Shown here one piece after another: positions 12,567 to 26,120 of a stretch of 64,000 nt of DNA (position 1 is its first letter; every line of letters begins with the position of its first letter). This DNA comes from Torymus aiolomorphi (taxonomy: Eukaryota > Arthropoda > Insecta > Hymenoptera > Torymidae). The position numbers were made by a program, and so were the translations under genes. The DNA lies in the NCBI GenBank assembly GCA_036365515.1, contig CM070874.1, positions 110,781,235-110,845,234 of the forward strand. Reading direction: 5' to 3'. The notes beneath the pieces are model-generated. The model saw only the letters and a list, made by a program, of their open reading frames with translations. It did no database searches and was not told the origin of the DNA.

Positions 12567-14792
12567 CTAATTAAGCCCGGGGTGCGGGCCGCCGAACAAA
12601 CTTTAGTGCGTGCTAGTCCCTTCTCTCGCGCATTGTGCACGGGTGCATGCATGCATGTGTGAGCTTGGCTAAGCGCTCCATACGATGATGGGTATATGTA
12701 CGAGGCGAATGACACGCGCGCGCGCGTGTAGAGGAGATTTCATAGTGAATGCGCGCTCTAATTGTGCGAGTATTGAAATAATTACGAGGGATTAAATGCG
12801 CGCTGCTGTGTGCTTCAACGAGCGGTCGGGTGGACTCGAGCGAGATGTTTGAATGCGGGCGTAATGCCTGTACTTTCGTGTTTTGTGCCTGTATATATAT
12901 AGCTGAGTGAAAGTATCCTCTTTGTGTGTATATAGCCTTTATTTCGAAAGTTTTCCCATGCGTTGCATCGATTGCGCCGGCTGTCTATAGACAGCGCGAA
13001 GTTAGTCTTTTTTAGGGGGGCGCAATCTAGCGTCGCGAGATTTCGACGATTGGAGAACGGAGAGGAGAGAAAAGGCAGCGCCGCGGAGCTTGGGATAGGA
13101 GGGGAGAGATAAATTGAATTACAGGTGACTTTTCAAAGTTACGTAATCAAGTGATCGAAAGCGCGCGAAAATTGAAGGAGAATGATGGAGCGAGATCCGG
13201 GGAGAGATGGAGAGAACGGAGCGAAGCGAGGATTAATAGGACAGAATAGACGAGGAGGAGTTGGGAACGCGAGCGAGCGCGCGCGAAAAAAGCGGCGGAC
13301 TTGGGAGAAAGCTGGGCGCGCGAGTAATTGATTAAGCACCGGCGCGGGGTTCCGAGACTTTTTGTTACTTACGCTGATGCTGTTTTATGTACGCCTGCGG
13401 AAGAGATACGCGGGGCCCTCTAATTTGCTTGTGTTTATGTTACAGGTAATTTTTTGTTCCGAGATAGCTTTTTCTAAATTTGTTTCCACAATAGGTAGGT
13501 TTTGTAAGCTTTTTTGCGATTCTTGGGTTTGTGTATGATTACGCGTAGGTTGGGCTCTCTGAATCTGGACTTTATGTGTATATTGTATCAAGAGGGCTGG
13601 TGTCAGTAATCGCGAAGATTGGAATTATGAAAGAATTATTAAGCTTGTTGATGTTGAGTAGGGCTTTTGTGTTAACCGATGTATTCTGGTAGCTTTATTT
13701 GATGAAAATTGCTATTCATTTTTTTACAGTTTCGCAGAACATTTTAAATTCTATACGTATAAAAACTAATTGAATTAATTTGATTTTATGAAACGATGTT
13801 CATATTTGATTGTTTTTCAAAATTTGACAATTATTACTATAACGATATTTACAATAACTATTAATTTTCAAACAAAATATGATATGACCATTTTTTAAAT
13901 GTATTGTGTACACAAATAAATCGAATGTTTATTAAAAGCTAATTGTCTACTGGTTTCATTTTATTTTAAAAAACTGAGTGTCGTATTGAAAAATTAAAAT
14001 TCATTAACGGATCAATTACTGGTTTCAACGTTTATGTTGCATTTCCATTAAAATGCATTTGTTTATCTGAATAAATCAATTATTTTCCTATAATAAAAAT
14101 AATTCTTTTTAATCGTCGATCTAAATACTCAAACGGTAGAATGCTGAAAGTTCGCATTTATTCGATGAAAACATATGAAATTCCTCAAAACCAAAACCTG
14201 AAAATCGGGATATTTTTAATTGATTCCAAGATACGGTATTCGACGATTGTTACGAATTCCTTGTTAATTTAATTCCTCAAAAATCAAATAGCAATTTTCC
14301 TACGTATATTTCACCTCAAAATAAACATTTTACAAACGTACGGGGCTTCGGTGCCCCCCCCGTTTCTCGCATTCCTCCGTTTATAATTCGAGCATTCGCG
14401 TTCGTTTAACGGCGCGCGCGAGCCGTACCCGAGCGTTTCGCTTTTTAATTAAAGCTCGAAGCAAAGGATGGACGGGCATTTTTCCGTGAATTTCCGTTTT
14501 CGCGCTTCGTAAAAAGGTGTATTTTCCCGGGCGCCCTAGTCACGTCCGCTGTGCTAAAAAAGTGAAATGTTGCAGAAGTACGAGAGTACTATCGAATTCT
14601 CTTGTGTGTGCGCGCGCGCGTGGACGTACTTCTGAACTAAAGGGCAGACGGTTTTTGTGTGTCACGCTAGAGTTGCACAGTTAAAAGTCGGCCTATGTGT
14701 GTGTGTGTGCGTCCGATGTCGAAAGAGTTTGGACTTTTGAAAAGTGAGCACCGAGAGGGAATTTATTTGAATTTCGCGGAAGGGATACTCAC

Positions 14793-14913
14793 GAGTCCAC
14801 TGAGGAGGTAGTGATAGGTCCGCCGGCCCAAGGTGACGTCTCTGACGTGATTGACCACTATGTCTTTCGCCATCTTCGTCGCACAGTCGAGAACGACGTA
14901 TTTGTTGCTCCAT
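14793..14913 (-). CDS. GluRI: AMPA-type glutamate receptor, exon w2 (amino-terminal domain)
   Basis: A 121-nt exon between GATCAAG and CTC/GTGAGT. Its first base completes the Arg codon split from exon w1. It then reads WSNKYVVLDCATKMAKDIV, ending YHYLLSGL. The pattern of a beta strand with Cys, then a helix, then a strand ending YLLSGL is the known periplasmic-binding-like fold of insect AMPA receptor amino-terminal domains. The exon ends in phase 0, as the next exon requires. A longer open frame over the same bases on this strand, read one base out of phase, is a shadow. The exon sits at the right edge of a CpG-rich patch. Confidence 0.88.
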
Positions 14914-15399
14914 CTTGATCGAACATGAAAATTTTAACGTATAAAAATAAGCCAATTATCATTTGTTAAAATTGGCAAGCTGTAAGTTTTATTTGAATTG
15001 CCATTAAATATTACATTATTTGACGATGAATAAAAGTGTGTTTGAAAAACATTTATTCCTTTTGAGAATTATTTATTCAAGTTAGCGTTGCAACATTACT
15101 AAAGTTACGAGCTACTTTAAAAGCTAATACCTTGCGAAGTTCAAAACTTAAAGAGACGTCAAGAAGTTTGCCAGCTTAAACTTCACGTTTTTGAAGTTTT
15201 AATTTTGATAGATAGGTATATCAATCGATAACATCCTAACTTATTTAAGAATTTACAAACATAATTTTTATTATCACCTATAAATCACTTTCATAAATAA
15301 AAGCACATCGAAAGTTACTTTTTTACTGCAAAAGAAAATGTTAGCATTTAGTAAGTTAGACACCTGCCTAATTATATCTTCAAATATATTACCGAAATA

Positions 15400-16440
15400 A
15401 TGCCGCAGCGCGAACGGACTTTTCGCGAATGAATCAGCGACTTAAAACTCCCCCCCCCCCCCCTCCCCAATATTTTACAGAATTAAATTTGTAATCAGAG
15501 CCACGTTCTGGCCATAGCACTAAATTCAGATCATCGTATTCCCACCCGCGCGAGCGTTGGAGCGGCGCCTGTTTGTGCGGCGTCGATTGTGTCCCGGCCG
15601 TAATTTTATCCGAAACTATTCATACGGCAGATCTCCGCGGCGCTGTATATATACGGCGCGCGAATACATATTTCGCACTCAATACCCGCGGTATTCATTC
15701 AAAATCAAATATTAGCCTTTCGCGGGCAATAACCCGAAGTACCTACTCTCATTCCCCGCACGTCCCATCACTGCCACCCATTCATAAACAAACGAGTGCT
15801 GGCACTCTTTTACCTCGTATACCGCCATAAAAGAAAAAGGGAATGAGCTACCATTAGAATACATGAATAAGTAGCTATACACACACCCTCGGTACTGAGG
15901 AAGCGAGGCGCGTTCGACGGCGACGCTTAATTGGTGTATCGAGCACGCGGAATCGACTGATATACGCACCGGCGCTTGGGCGCGTGTAAACAGTAATCTC
16001 AGCCGGACCGACGGTAATCACTAAGCGGCATTATCGATAGGCCGGTAATACCGCAATTCGACCGCCTCTCACCCCCCCTGGCTGCCGCACCGCCGCCGCC
16101 TCCCCCCTGGAATGCTTGAACTCATTGCCGATTGGCCTCCGATGAATCTCCACTTTATGACGGCAAACGCGCTTATACGCGCGAGCCTGGCTAGCCGTGA
16201 ATGAAATGCCTTCCCCTATACTCGGCTCGCAAAATCTGACGTTCGTTCTTTGGCGAGCCGGATTATACGGTAAATTGAACGCGAGCAATAGTGGCGAGCG
16301 CGAATTTGTCGCCCGTATTTTATTTATTTTTTTGGAAGTTTCTTTTTTTTCGGGTGATTTATGGGCGTAAACGGTGGCGTATGATTTTTTTTATACGATT
16401 ATTTATTTATGAACGTCGTTAAAGTTGTAGGAAAATGTTT
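15400..16440. other. CpG-rich island with C-run
   Basis: Contains a run of C around 15450-15475 and C-rich text to about 16110, then T/G-rich sequence (CGGGTGATTTATGGGCG, ACGGTGGCGTATGATT) on the right. Lies between exons w1 and w2; no gene. Confidence 0.5.
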
Positions 16441-16760
16441 TTTGAAATATTGAGTTTGGAACATTATATGGTCCATAAAAGGTGTACGGTGAATTTTTTA
16501 TATATTTTTGTTTTAAGTGCTAAAGAGAATATTTGCAAATATGGGGAATGATTGCGAATGACGGAGACGCTTTTTCGTGTAAATGCATCGTTTATTATTT
16601 ATATATCTCTCTGATAAGTGTAACTGCAACGTTTTTGCAATTTTAATTTCCATTGGGAATCGAGCTTGGTTAAAAAATGAATAAACGCAAAAGTAAATTA
16701 TAATATTATACAACTTAAAAAGTTGAACAGAAACGTGACATTATTGGACTTAAAACTTAC

Positions 16761-16893
16761 CGGCTAATTTCCTCAATACTGCGCAAAAAGTCGAGGGCTT
16801 CAGTCACATTTTGTATCCTCTTAACAGTTTCTACTTGAAAAGTGTCATTTCCTGGCTTCAGTCCTTGATAAATTTGCTGCAGTCGTAGAAGAC
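16761..16893 (-). CDS. GluRI: AMPA-type glutamate receptor, exon w1 (amino-terminal domain)
   Basis: First receptor exon visible in transcription order (133 nt). The acceptor is TTTTGTTTAAG and the donor is CCG/GTAAGT. Two bases complete a codon begun in an exon off the right edge. The readable protein starts LLRLQQIYQGLKPGNDTFQ and ends RSIEEIS plus a split Arg codon. It carries two N-glycosylation sequons (NDT, NVT), as expected for the extracellular amino-terminal domain, which in this family drives subunit assembly. Assignment rests on frame and phase continuity with the following exons, whose similarity to AMPA receptors is much clearer. The intron before it exceeds 47 kb and has two recursive splice points. 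The family belongs to excitatory glutamate-gated cation channels of neurons. Confidence 0.8.
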
Positions 16894-18059
16894 CTTAAAC
16901 AAAAATTAAAAATACACTTTTAAGTATATTGAAAAAAGTTAACAGAGCAAAACCTTACAAAATCTGGGAAAAGCATAATGTAGCATTTATCTTTGCTGCT
17001 TTCAGAATGTGTTCGTATAAAAGCATAAAGTATTCGAGGCATACAGGATTTCTGTCAAGTTACATATTATTATAACTTGATGATAATCGATGAAATACGA
17101 ATAGTCCAGGACATTATGATTGCTCGGCTTTTTAAAGTACTTGTATTAAATTTTTCTACCTTAAAGATTAAAAAATGTTTATAAATTTCGAACTAGAAGT
17201 TTAAATACTACGAAAAAGTTTTATAACCAAACCTGCGTCAACATTTTCATTATGAGAATAGGTTAATTTAAAAAAGTTGTTCATAAACTTTTACGTGTCT
17301 CTGAATTTTGGACAATTTTTGACTTTCACCTTAACGAAATAACACATTATAACATATTATTCGAATTTTTTTTATGACAAAAGAATAATTTTATAAGTAT
17401 GTCACTGATTAAAAATAAATCCTTTAAAAACTTCTGTTGGTAGAATGTAATTCATTTTGCATATGTAAACACAATATATGTATTACGTCACAAACGAAAT
17501 ACATGGTTTCTCTGCTTAAAGTTTAAATTTTTGCTTCATTTAATTAGTTTAAATGTATGCAATGTTTAATTAACAAAAGGATTAATTTAAGAAAATTATT
17601 TGTAAAATAAACCTTATAAATGTGTTGGTTAATTAAAGTGCTGGATTTCAAAATAATTAAATATGTAATGTAAATAAAATGCGAGCTTATAATTAAATTA
17701 AAGCAAAGTAACTTTTAGAGATAAATATTTAATCGCCAATAAATTCTTCTTAAAATATTTGGTAAAAATTAATATATCCAAATAAATTATTTTTGAAGTC
17801 TTTTTTACTTTTATTTAGTTAATATGACCTTTTTATTTTTATAAATATAAACAATATTATTTTTTCGTAAGATGTCTGAACAAATATAGACTCTTCTACT
17901 AGCGCATCATACATCCATTATGCTAATAATATCACATGTTTTATTTATATACGTATAGTTTTTATAACAAAAGTTATTTTTTTATTTCTTAAAAGTATAC
18001 ACATAAATTCATGATATTCACAATTTTACCCAAAGCCGTGCCTTTAAAAATCTCAAGAC

Positions 18060-18830
18060 GAATACTTCTCTAAAATAGCCATAAAGACTCCATTACAAAA
18101 CCTCCCACGAAAACGCACTCTCAAGACATCTCTCCCCTCGCGCTCTCTCTCATCGATATACCAGCAATCCCCCGAGCCAACAGAGAATAAAGCTACCAGC
18201 CAGCCCACCTACCTACTACTTCCACCTCCCAACGTCGATTAAGAGTGAGAGGAGCTCGCTCTCGCTCGTCCGCGTCTTTTGACGCGTGTCGCGGCCCCCG
18301 TACTACACCCAGGGAATAAATTACGCGCAGGCGGTGTTACGCTCGCGCGCTCGAGTGTCGATCCGAGACAATTCGGGGTGATTGATGAAGGCGTAAAACA
18401 TCGCGAGCGCGCAGCGGCGGCCGCCCGCCTTAAATTGTCTCGCGGGACACGCGCGAAATTAATGATGTGGAAGAGTTTCATTTTTCGAGAGCGGCTGCGG
18501 GGCGGGATTTCGCGAGAGGCACGAGAGGCGACTAAGGCGATTGTCGCGAGGAAAGTTTTGACGGGGGAAATTGCGATTTCGCCGGTGTATAGCAGGCGGC
18601 CGCGGGTTATACGGGTACGGGATTATTTATTTATGCAAAGGACGTGGCAAGCGGGGACCCGAGCGGGGGTGACATTTTCATTTTGTTAGAGGGGGTTTTG
18701 CGCTCTTTTTTCTCTGTGTGTGATGCAGCAAAGTTTGTCGGGTCGTTATTCAAAGCAAATATCCGAATCGTGTCGGCCATTATGATGGGTAAGGCGTACT
18801 AAAAATGATGGGTGGAACAAGCTAAGAATG
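18060..18830. other. CpG-rich island with strand-skew switch
   Basis: Left ACCTACCTACTACTTCCACC and other C/A-rich text. Right GATGATGGGTAAGGC and GATGGGTGGAAC. First island of the giant intron on the exon w1 side. Confidence 0.55.
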
Positions 18831-19319
18831 ATCATTTATTTTATATAATACAAAACCTTAATAGAGGGATGGTTGAAAGAAAGACTGCTTTAAAGTAGAA
18901 AATTTATGTGTCTTATTCGGGTTTGAAATAGATGCGACCGCTGTAATCACAGCAATTTAAAATACTATTTTGATACATATTTTCGATATTTCGAGAATTT
19001 TTTTACGTTTGAAGTAGTTTTGTATCATACAATTTGGGGGATTTGAAATACTAAATTTAAAATTAAATTACTTCTTTATTTATAAAAGTTACGTTCTATA
19101 CAATGATTTTGCTTGACATAGATATATGAAATACGTATTGATTATAATGCAACTTTTTTATATACGTAATAAAATTCGTAAAACATGTTTACAAATAATC
19201 TCTTATAAGTGTTGGATATTATTTATAAGTAACTCAAAAAGTGTTGATAGTCTCGAAAAGCTGAATATTCAAGGAATGCGTGTATCACGCGAGGTGAATA
19301 ATAATCAAAACATCAATAA

Positions 19320-19830
19320 TAAAAGTAAGCAATTTCCCGAAAGCTCCGCGTCCCCTTTGAAGTGAGCGCCGTGCGCTCGCGTGCGCGTGGCTACCCGGCA
19401 TTCTCGTTTCCTTCGCCGTTACAAAGGAGGCGAACAAGAAGTTTTTATTGGCCAACAAACGTCGGCAAGTTCCTGTGTCCCCCCATCCACCTCCTCTTAC
19501 TCTGCTTGGACATCAAAGGAATCAATAAGCCGTCAAACAATGATCAATAGCTCAAAGGACGGACCAGGAGAATATCCCCGGTGTAATGTAAACGTCCCTC
19601 GACGTTTTTTGATTACTGTACCTCTTCCACGCGAAATGCCTGCGAAATTGAGGTTGACGCGCGTCTCGGCGAAGGTGTTGCCTGCGCTTTTTGAGCAAAA
19701 ATTTTATCTCGAGAAATCCTTTTTGAAGAGCAGGAAAAGGAGTTTCTTCTCGTATCTGAAAAATCTTTATTTCTTCAAATTGCGTATCATGTGGGATTTG
19801 CAGTGATATGAAAAGTAATGGTGTTAAGTA
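19320..19830. other. Small CpG-rich island
   Basis: Begins after A-rich ATCAAAACATCAATAATAA, is C-rich around 19480, and ends T/G-rich (GCGTATCATGTGGGATTTGC). Two overlapping plus-strand frames are unrecognised and probably chance. Confidence 0.45.
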
Positions 19831-20279
19831 TAGAATTTCAGTGAGAATTGATTTTTTCGGTTCAGATTTAAATATTTCGCTACTATAATAATAATATTGA
19901 ATCTGAATAAAGTATGGGAAAATTTCTTTTTTACATTTACATGAAATATATTTTTCAACTTTTATAAAATATCTAAATATTTCTGAAATTAAGAAAATAT
20001 TCGTTTAAACTGCGCGTAGGTATTATAAGTGATTGATTCGAAAGAAACGAGGAGTTAATTAGCTAATTATTATTTTTTAAATTAAATCAACATTTTTATG
20101 ATTATTAACTACTTTTCATTTCAAAGTAATCATTTCAAAGTATGATAATTAAAGTAAAGTAAGACAATGATTTTCATTACACAAAAATATACAGTTGTCT
20201 TCACATTTCAAACAAAAATATACACTACAAAAGCAAAACAGAAAACTTGAAGTAATTTTTTTATAAGCAAAATATATCC

Positions 20280-21420
20280 GCAGTAAAACGACGACGAGCG
20301 GCTGCAGCAACAAATATTTGACAGGACGGTAGGATAGGACATTTTTGCGTCACTCTCAATTTCTTCCAGCCGTCATTTCACCTCGACGTTTACCGAACCG
20401 CGCAAACCCGGAAATTACTCGAAAAACCGACGCGCGCTCTCTGTGTGGCGCGACGCCGTTGAAAGACAATTTTCCCAGTACCGCTTGCTGTTCGCGCTCA
20501 GTAGCGCAAAAACTCGCGCTCGTTCGCTCTTGAAAACCTCCGCGCGCAGCGTGTATACGGGGCAAAAAATTTGCCTCACGTCCGCCTGAAAACATCGTAA
20601 TCGTTTTGCCCGCGCTTCTTGATTTCTATCCTTCATGCGCACGCTAGACAACGACAAAAAGACTCGGCGAAACTCGAAAGCGGAAAAGAAGAGACGAAAG
20701 GAAGGGAGTGCGAGGAAGAGAAAGAGAGGGAACTAGCGACGACTACGACGGACGACTGTCTCGAGAATTTTTCCGGGATAGAGAGAGAGGGAAAGGCAAA
20801 GGCTCGCCTCGATCAATCGTTAAAAAGAGACGCGGCGGCGGTGAAAAGCGACGACGGCGGCGGCAGTGGCAGTTGCGCAGAGAGAAAGGGGGAACGCAAT
20901 AAAAAGCCCCGCCGGCAAATCGCTCTTTTCCTTCGCGCACGTAACCGTCGTCTCAGCAGAGCGCAGAGAGTCCAGCAAAAGGAAGAGAGATGGAGAGAGA
21001 GAGGAGGTACGGTGCGGTCGTGTGCGACGCGCGCGCGCGCGAAAAAGAGGAGAAAGAGAGCCAGTCGTGAGGGAAGAAAATGATAGAGAGCCGAGGGTCC
21101 GAGAGCTGGGCTGGGATTCCACGGCGATTGAACGACGAAATTTGGCGGAGAGGAGGGGGGGGGGCAAGGAACCGGGAAAATTATTTTACGCTCTGAGAAA
21201 ATTTGACGATTTTGCCGAGAGCGCGCGTTTGAAGAGCTGCGATTTGGAAAGCTGTGTGACGCTCGTTTACCGTTATTTTAGGGGCGCTCGTGCGCGCGTG
21301 AATGACTGTGGAATAAAGTAGATGAGGCTATAATTCTACCAAGTGGCGTCTTGATTTTAAAACGGTTGTTTAAACAAGTTGTCTACCTTTGAGGTGAGTG
21401 TACCGTTGCGAATAATAATT
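20280..21420. other. CpG-rich island, purine-rich right half
   Basis: Left half A/C-rich (AACCGCGCAAACCCGG). Right half has GAGAGAGAGGGAAAGGC, GGAGGGGGGGGGG-like runs near 21150 and ends GTTTAAACAAGTTGTC. Arg/Glu-rich frames across it are repeat readings. Confidence 0.55.
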
Positions 21421-21659
21421 TTGTTATTAATTCATGGTAATGTATACAGTGTATCCTGAAATGAATTTTAATTGAAAACATAAATAGTTAGTTAAACGTT
21501 TCGATACGCTAAATGTTATCAAATAGTTTAATATTATTTCAATCTCAGATTTCATACTAAAAATTTTTAGTAAAGTATACACAAAAGTATATTCGACGTA
21601 AAAATACAAAAGAAATTATATGTTCCAAAGTCAAAACTTTCAATCGAAAATCAAACTTT

Positions 21660-22440
21660 ATTCTTACGAGCACAGCCGTCCCGCATTAACAGACATTTCC
21701 TTCGCAAGTTTTAAAACAACAGAAACTCCCAAGGAAATGATTCGTCAATTCCAAGCCGCACACCACCCACAAAACCTCCCTAAGAGAAAAAAAAAACCAC
21801 CGAAACAAAGCAAAACTCTTAACTCTTGCGACAAAACCCAGAGCGGCCACTCCTTCCTTCCTTTCTAACCCGCAAATGTCGCTCTGCTGGTGCTACTGCG
21901 CATCCGAAAAAACGACCGCGTCGGCAACGATCGCGCGCCCCATCATTCGCCGACGCACCGAAACGAAACTGCGCCGTATTCTCTCTCGATCTTCGACGAC
22001 GTCGGCCTCGGTGATGCTATATATGTAAATATATATGTATACAGTCTCCCTTCTGCGGCGAACTTGCATTTCCACGCTTACTTTTCGGGTGCGTGCGCCC
22101 GCGCTCGCTCCGACTGCAGCAGCGTTGCTCGACCGCAAGGCCTTGTACACGGGATTGTTCGCATACCACCGCGACATCGCAGAGAGAAAGGGAGAGAGAG
22201 ACTATCTCGGCGTCCTTCGGCTGACCCCCCTGGTTTTAACTTTGTGCAGTTGGTTTGGTTGCCGTACTCGGCGAGCTTGTTTGCTCGGCTACCGAGGCTG
22301 TGTAGTAGTTTTATTTGGTTTTGTTGCTGTTGTGGCCCGCTCGTTGTTTGAACAATTTCACCAGAACGCCGCGCGACGGGAAAATGAATTTTGGATTTAA
22401 GACGAGTTGGAGAAATCTAATTAAAGTACGAATGGTATTT
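21660..22440. other. CpG-rich island with strand-skew switch
   Basis: Left side CCAAGCCGCACACCACCCAC. Right side TTGGTTTGGTTGCCG and TTTGGTTTTGTTGCTGTTGT. A vivid C-to-G and A-to-T change across about 600 bp. Confidence 0.6.
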
Positions 22441-22929
22441 TTTTAATTTAAGAGGGCGCGCGTACGCACCCTTTTCGCGTTTAATTGCGAGTTGTCATGA
22501 TAATTGGAACAGAAAATCGTTTGATAGTTTTGTAAAGAACAGCTATACAATTAAAATGCGTTATTTCTTCGAACGAGAAGCTTTGATTGAAAGACAAACA
22601 AAGATTCTTGAAATAGAGCTAACTGGTATATCGCGATAAATGATGTTGGTAAACAGTTATACAAAAACTAAGGTAAACTGAAGAAAAGACACGAGCAAGT
22701 CTATTCCGATTGACGCTTCCATTACTTATTAAGCGCGTTCTTAATCTTTCAGACGTTGTTCGGCACCGTCGAGCTATTTTCATTCGACGTATACTCTCTA
22801 ACTTATTCAGCAATTGCGCAGTTATTGCGCCACAATTAAAAATTCAGCAAAGTTTTAATTTTACCTATATCTTCTCAAAAAAAACTGTCCCCGAGAGGAC
22901 CGTTACAAATAGAAAATAAAAAAATAAAA

Positions 22930-23259
22930 TGCTATATTCGTGCTCTAATACATCTTTCTCCGCTCTTCCGAGCGATAAGAATAAAACAACGTCATCTCTT
23001 ACCCTTTCGAATACAAATATCGCGCGCACAAAGCTCGCTCGCTATATACGGCCGCAGCGCTGGCGCATTCACTCGCTCTGACAAGCTAAAATTCGCGTAG
23101 ATATCGCAGCCGCAAACCCTTTTTACCTCCCCTATTCCCCCCTCCCAACCCTCGTCTTCCCCCTACTTTCTTCTAATTTCGCAAAATTTCAACGTAATCC
23201 AGCCTTAATACCCCGTGTGCGCGCTATCCTCCATCCCACTTCGACTCCATCCATTTCCG

Positions 23260-23318
<59 letters not shown>

Positions 23319-24280
23319 TATCTCTTGAGTTACACGCCCGAATGCGCCTGCACTCGTACACAAAGCGCGTAATTGCCGCATCCTGGGAAAAGCGAGTCTG
23401 CGCGCGCGCGCGCGCGAGCCCGGCAAAACGTCGAGCGTTTAGCCGTGTGACCTCACGCGCGCCCGGCAGAGAGAGAGAGAGAGAGTGAGAGAGAGAGAAA
23501 ATGTCTAATTGTGCGACGGGGCAAAAGCGACGCGTTGCACTGCGTCGTCGTCGTCGTGAGAGACAGAGAGAAGAGAGCTCGACACGCGACTTTTTACACC
23601 CGCGTGCTCGTGCTCGCGCCTCCTTTCGTAGTTCTCTTTTCTTCTTTCTTTTTTTTTTTTGAGACGAGAGTCAAGTGGGTATGTAGCGAGAAAGAGAGTG
23701 GTATTTTCGCTTTGTGGCTCTCTCTCGCGCGTGTCTGCGAGAGGTGCCGCAACAACGCTTGCCTTCTTTGTCGCGGAGGGGGCAGCAGCTGCCGGGCTTT
23801 TAATGGCTAATAACAGTGCGGGGGCGAGGACTGCGGCGAGTGCGCTAATAAGACCGAGCGCCTGTTAACTGCCTAATGTACACATATTTTTCGTATTAAG
23901 AGAGGGGGTATAGCTCGCCCTTCTGATGGTAATAATATATTTAGGTTTTGCATAGGAGGGAGAGAGTGGACGTAATCGCGGAGGCCTTTTTAACGCGAGT
24001 ACTTAATTCGCCGGCAGGCAGCCGGGAAATTATCTCTTTAGGCAGAGATTCTCGGCGCGCTGCCTGACAATTTACCACGCGTATTTTTGGTAATTACGCC
24101 GGCGTTTTTCGAGGGAGAGCGAGAGCGGGCGCGGAAGGACTTTGTTTAATGACTTTAGTCGCGCGTTTTCGGGGCATGGCTGCAGGCTGGAAGTCCGAGC
24201 AGGAGCTTAAGAGAAGAACGCTTTTTGTGTTGTGGTTGGCTATTGTCCATGTTAAATAATTCGAGTTTTTTTCTGAAGTT
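22930..24280. other. CpG-rich island with strand-skew switch
   Basis: Left CCTCCCAACCCTCGTCTTCC plus the CT tract. Right GAGGGAGAGCGAGAGCGGGC and TTTTTGTGTTGTGGTTGGC. The centre is dense in CGCG. Confidence 0.6.
23263..23316. repeat. (CT)n microsatellite
   Basis: About 27 CT units in the left half of a CpG-rich island, with an interrupted GA tract in the right half (23469-23498). Confidence 0.95.
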
Positions 24281-25179
24281 GTTCAGAAACTTTTCAAAAG
24301 TGCCGTTAAAAATTACTTTTGGGGTTTCCATCATGTATGGTTACATTTTACTATATCAAGTTCTGTTATGTGAGAGTTTGGATAAAAATATTTTAGTAAA
24401 GTCGGTTTATTTTTTAAATTTTATTAATTTATTGTATTCTTAATAATTTTTTATTTATTTTTTATAATACTGTGTAGATTTTATATAATTTTAATATATA
24501 GAACAAAAGACAACCTTCAAGTTTCAATTGCAAGATCAACAAACCTCGTCTCATATTTGTCCGACTACACGGGTCCTACTACTGCACTTCACAGCGCTGA
24601 CTGTAACTTACAACATGTTGCACATCTATTTGCTGCGCAGTTAATTAGTCTGTCAACTTCCCAACTTATTTTACTCTCTACTCTAATCTTTCTTTCGAAA
24701 TTATGTTCATTAACGTCAAATTAAAAGCAGTAAATGGGTAATTGTTAATTGTCAGAAAATAAAAATAACAGAATTGAGAGATTATAATCTCCATGCACAT
24801 GTTATTTGACAAAGCTTAATTAGTATACTAATTTTAACGCTGAATCTTATTATTATATTTCCAGAGAAATTAGTTTAATTATATTATTCAGAATAACTTT
24901 TTAAAAATACATAATAGATCTGTAGCATAAAATAAATATTGTGAAATAAAAAAAAAACAGCTATGGTGATTAAGAAAATGAAATAGCAATAATTCTGTTA
25001 AAGAAAGACATAATTAGATAAAAAAATAAATAGGTATATTTTTCAACATCAGTAAAAAGTTTTTATATTAGTAAAACACGCATTAATACGGCCGAATGAT
25101 AGCCGCTGTATCATTGTTACTATTGTTGTTCTCTCCTTATTACTGATGACAATAATGTTTTCAGTTTCAGATTCCAACC

Positions 25180-26120
25180 AAAATACACCTCTGTAACTTA
25201 AAATTATAAACCAAACATAAAAAATTCTCCCCCACCACATACTCACTAATTAACTAATTCACACATCCCCAGCCTACCCAAAATAAATTAAATTCAGGCC
25301 ACTCTCAGTAACTACCCCCCGTTTTTTTTTCGTAACTGTATACGATCGTCACAAAAGCCGCCCCTCAAAAGCGCCGATCCCCGGCGTTCCCTCGTCACAG
25401 AAAAAAATCGCGCGTAACATCAGCAGCAGCAGCGGGTGGCGACAGCTCCGCGAAGCCAACAACTCGGGCCGAATCGAGAGTCGTCACCCGCACCCTCCCT
25501 CAGCACAACACCTCGCTGCTATCCCCCTCCGGCCATTTAGCGAGGCCGCGCGCTCGCGTCACTAATTAGCGACGTCGACTCGCGGTAACGAGAATGTGCG
25601 AGCTTGTGCGCGCGAGAGTCTGACGAGCTGTGCTGCAGGGGCCACGGGACTCGTTTGCACGCACACACATATATACACAACAATAGAGCGAGCAGTGGAG
25701 CGTGTATATACACGAGCGCGCACAGAGAGCCAGTGCTGTCTGTCTTTCTCTCCTCGGGGGATCGACTGTCCGCTTCTTTCTTCTCGCGCGTGCGTTGCGT
25801 GTGCGAGAGGTTTTCGCGTTCACGCGGCAGAGCGGGGTTGTCGCCGTCGTCGCTCTTGTTGCTGTTGTTTGCGGTTGATGGCTGGCTGAGCCGCGGGTGA
25901 TTGGGAGAGATGGTTCTTTTGAGAGTTGACAAGGTGGGAGGAGGGGGTGTGTGTGTGTTGGGGCAATGGGTTGTTCAGGTGAGCTGAACGGATGGGGAGA
26001 GAAAGGGGGAAAAAGATGGCTTTTGCGACTATCGGGCGATCTGCAGGTTGTTAGCCGATGGTTTTGTTTCTTTTGGGCCAAGTGAAATGAAGCATCGCGC
26101 AGTAGCTTTCGTTTGTTTAG
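25180..26120. other. CpG-rich island, strongest hand-counted skew switch
   Basis: Hand count of 25201-25320: about 49 A, 41 C, 26 T, 4 G. Hand count of 25921-26040: about 28 A, 10 C, 26 T, 56 G. C:G thus goes from roughly 10:1 to 1:6 within 600 bp. Frames here on both strands are low complexity. Confidence 0.7.

Larger units (their letters stand above)
12000..13700. other. CpG-rich island holding exon w3
   Basis: Left flank A/C-rich (CACATTCACACACCACAGTA, CACCTTCACCCCACCACC). Right flank G/T-rich (GGGTTTGTGTATGATTACG, GTTGATGTTGAGTAGGGC). Purine-rich GGAGAGGAGAG lies at about 13060. Exon w3 and the (CT)30 tract lie near the left-centre. Confidence 0.55.

Noticed and set aside
13425..13452. 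Fused TTACAG/GTAATT on the plus strand
   Set aside because: No plus-strand gene is supported here, and such motifs occur by chance in T-rich DNA.
14662..14955. 97-codon minus-strand frame starting upstream of exon w2
   Set aside because: It is read one base out of phase with the receptor; the true frame gives WSNKYVVLD and joins both neighbours.
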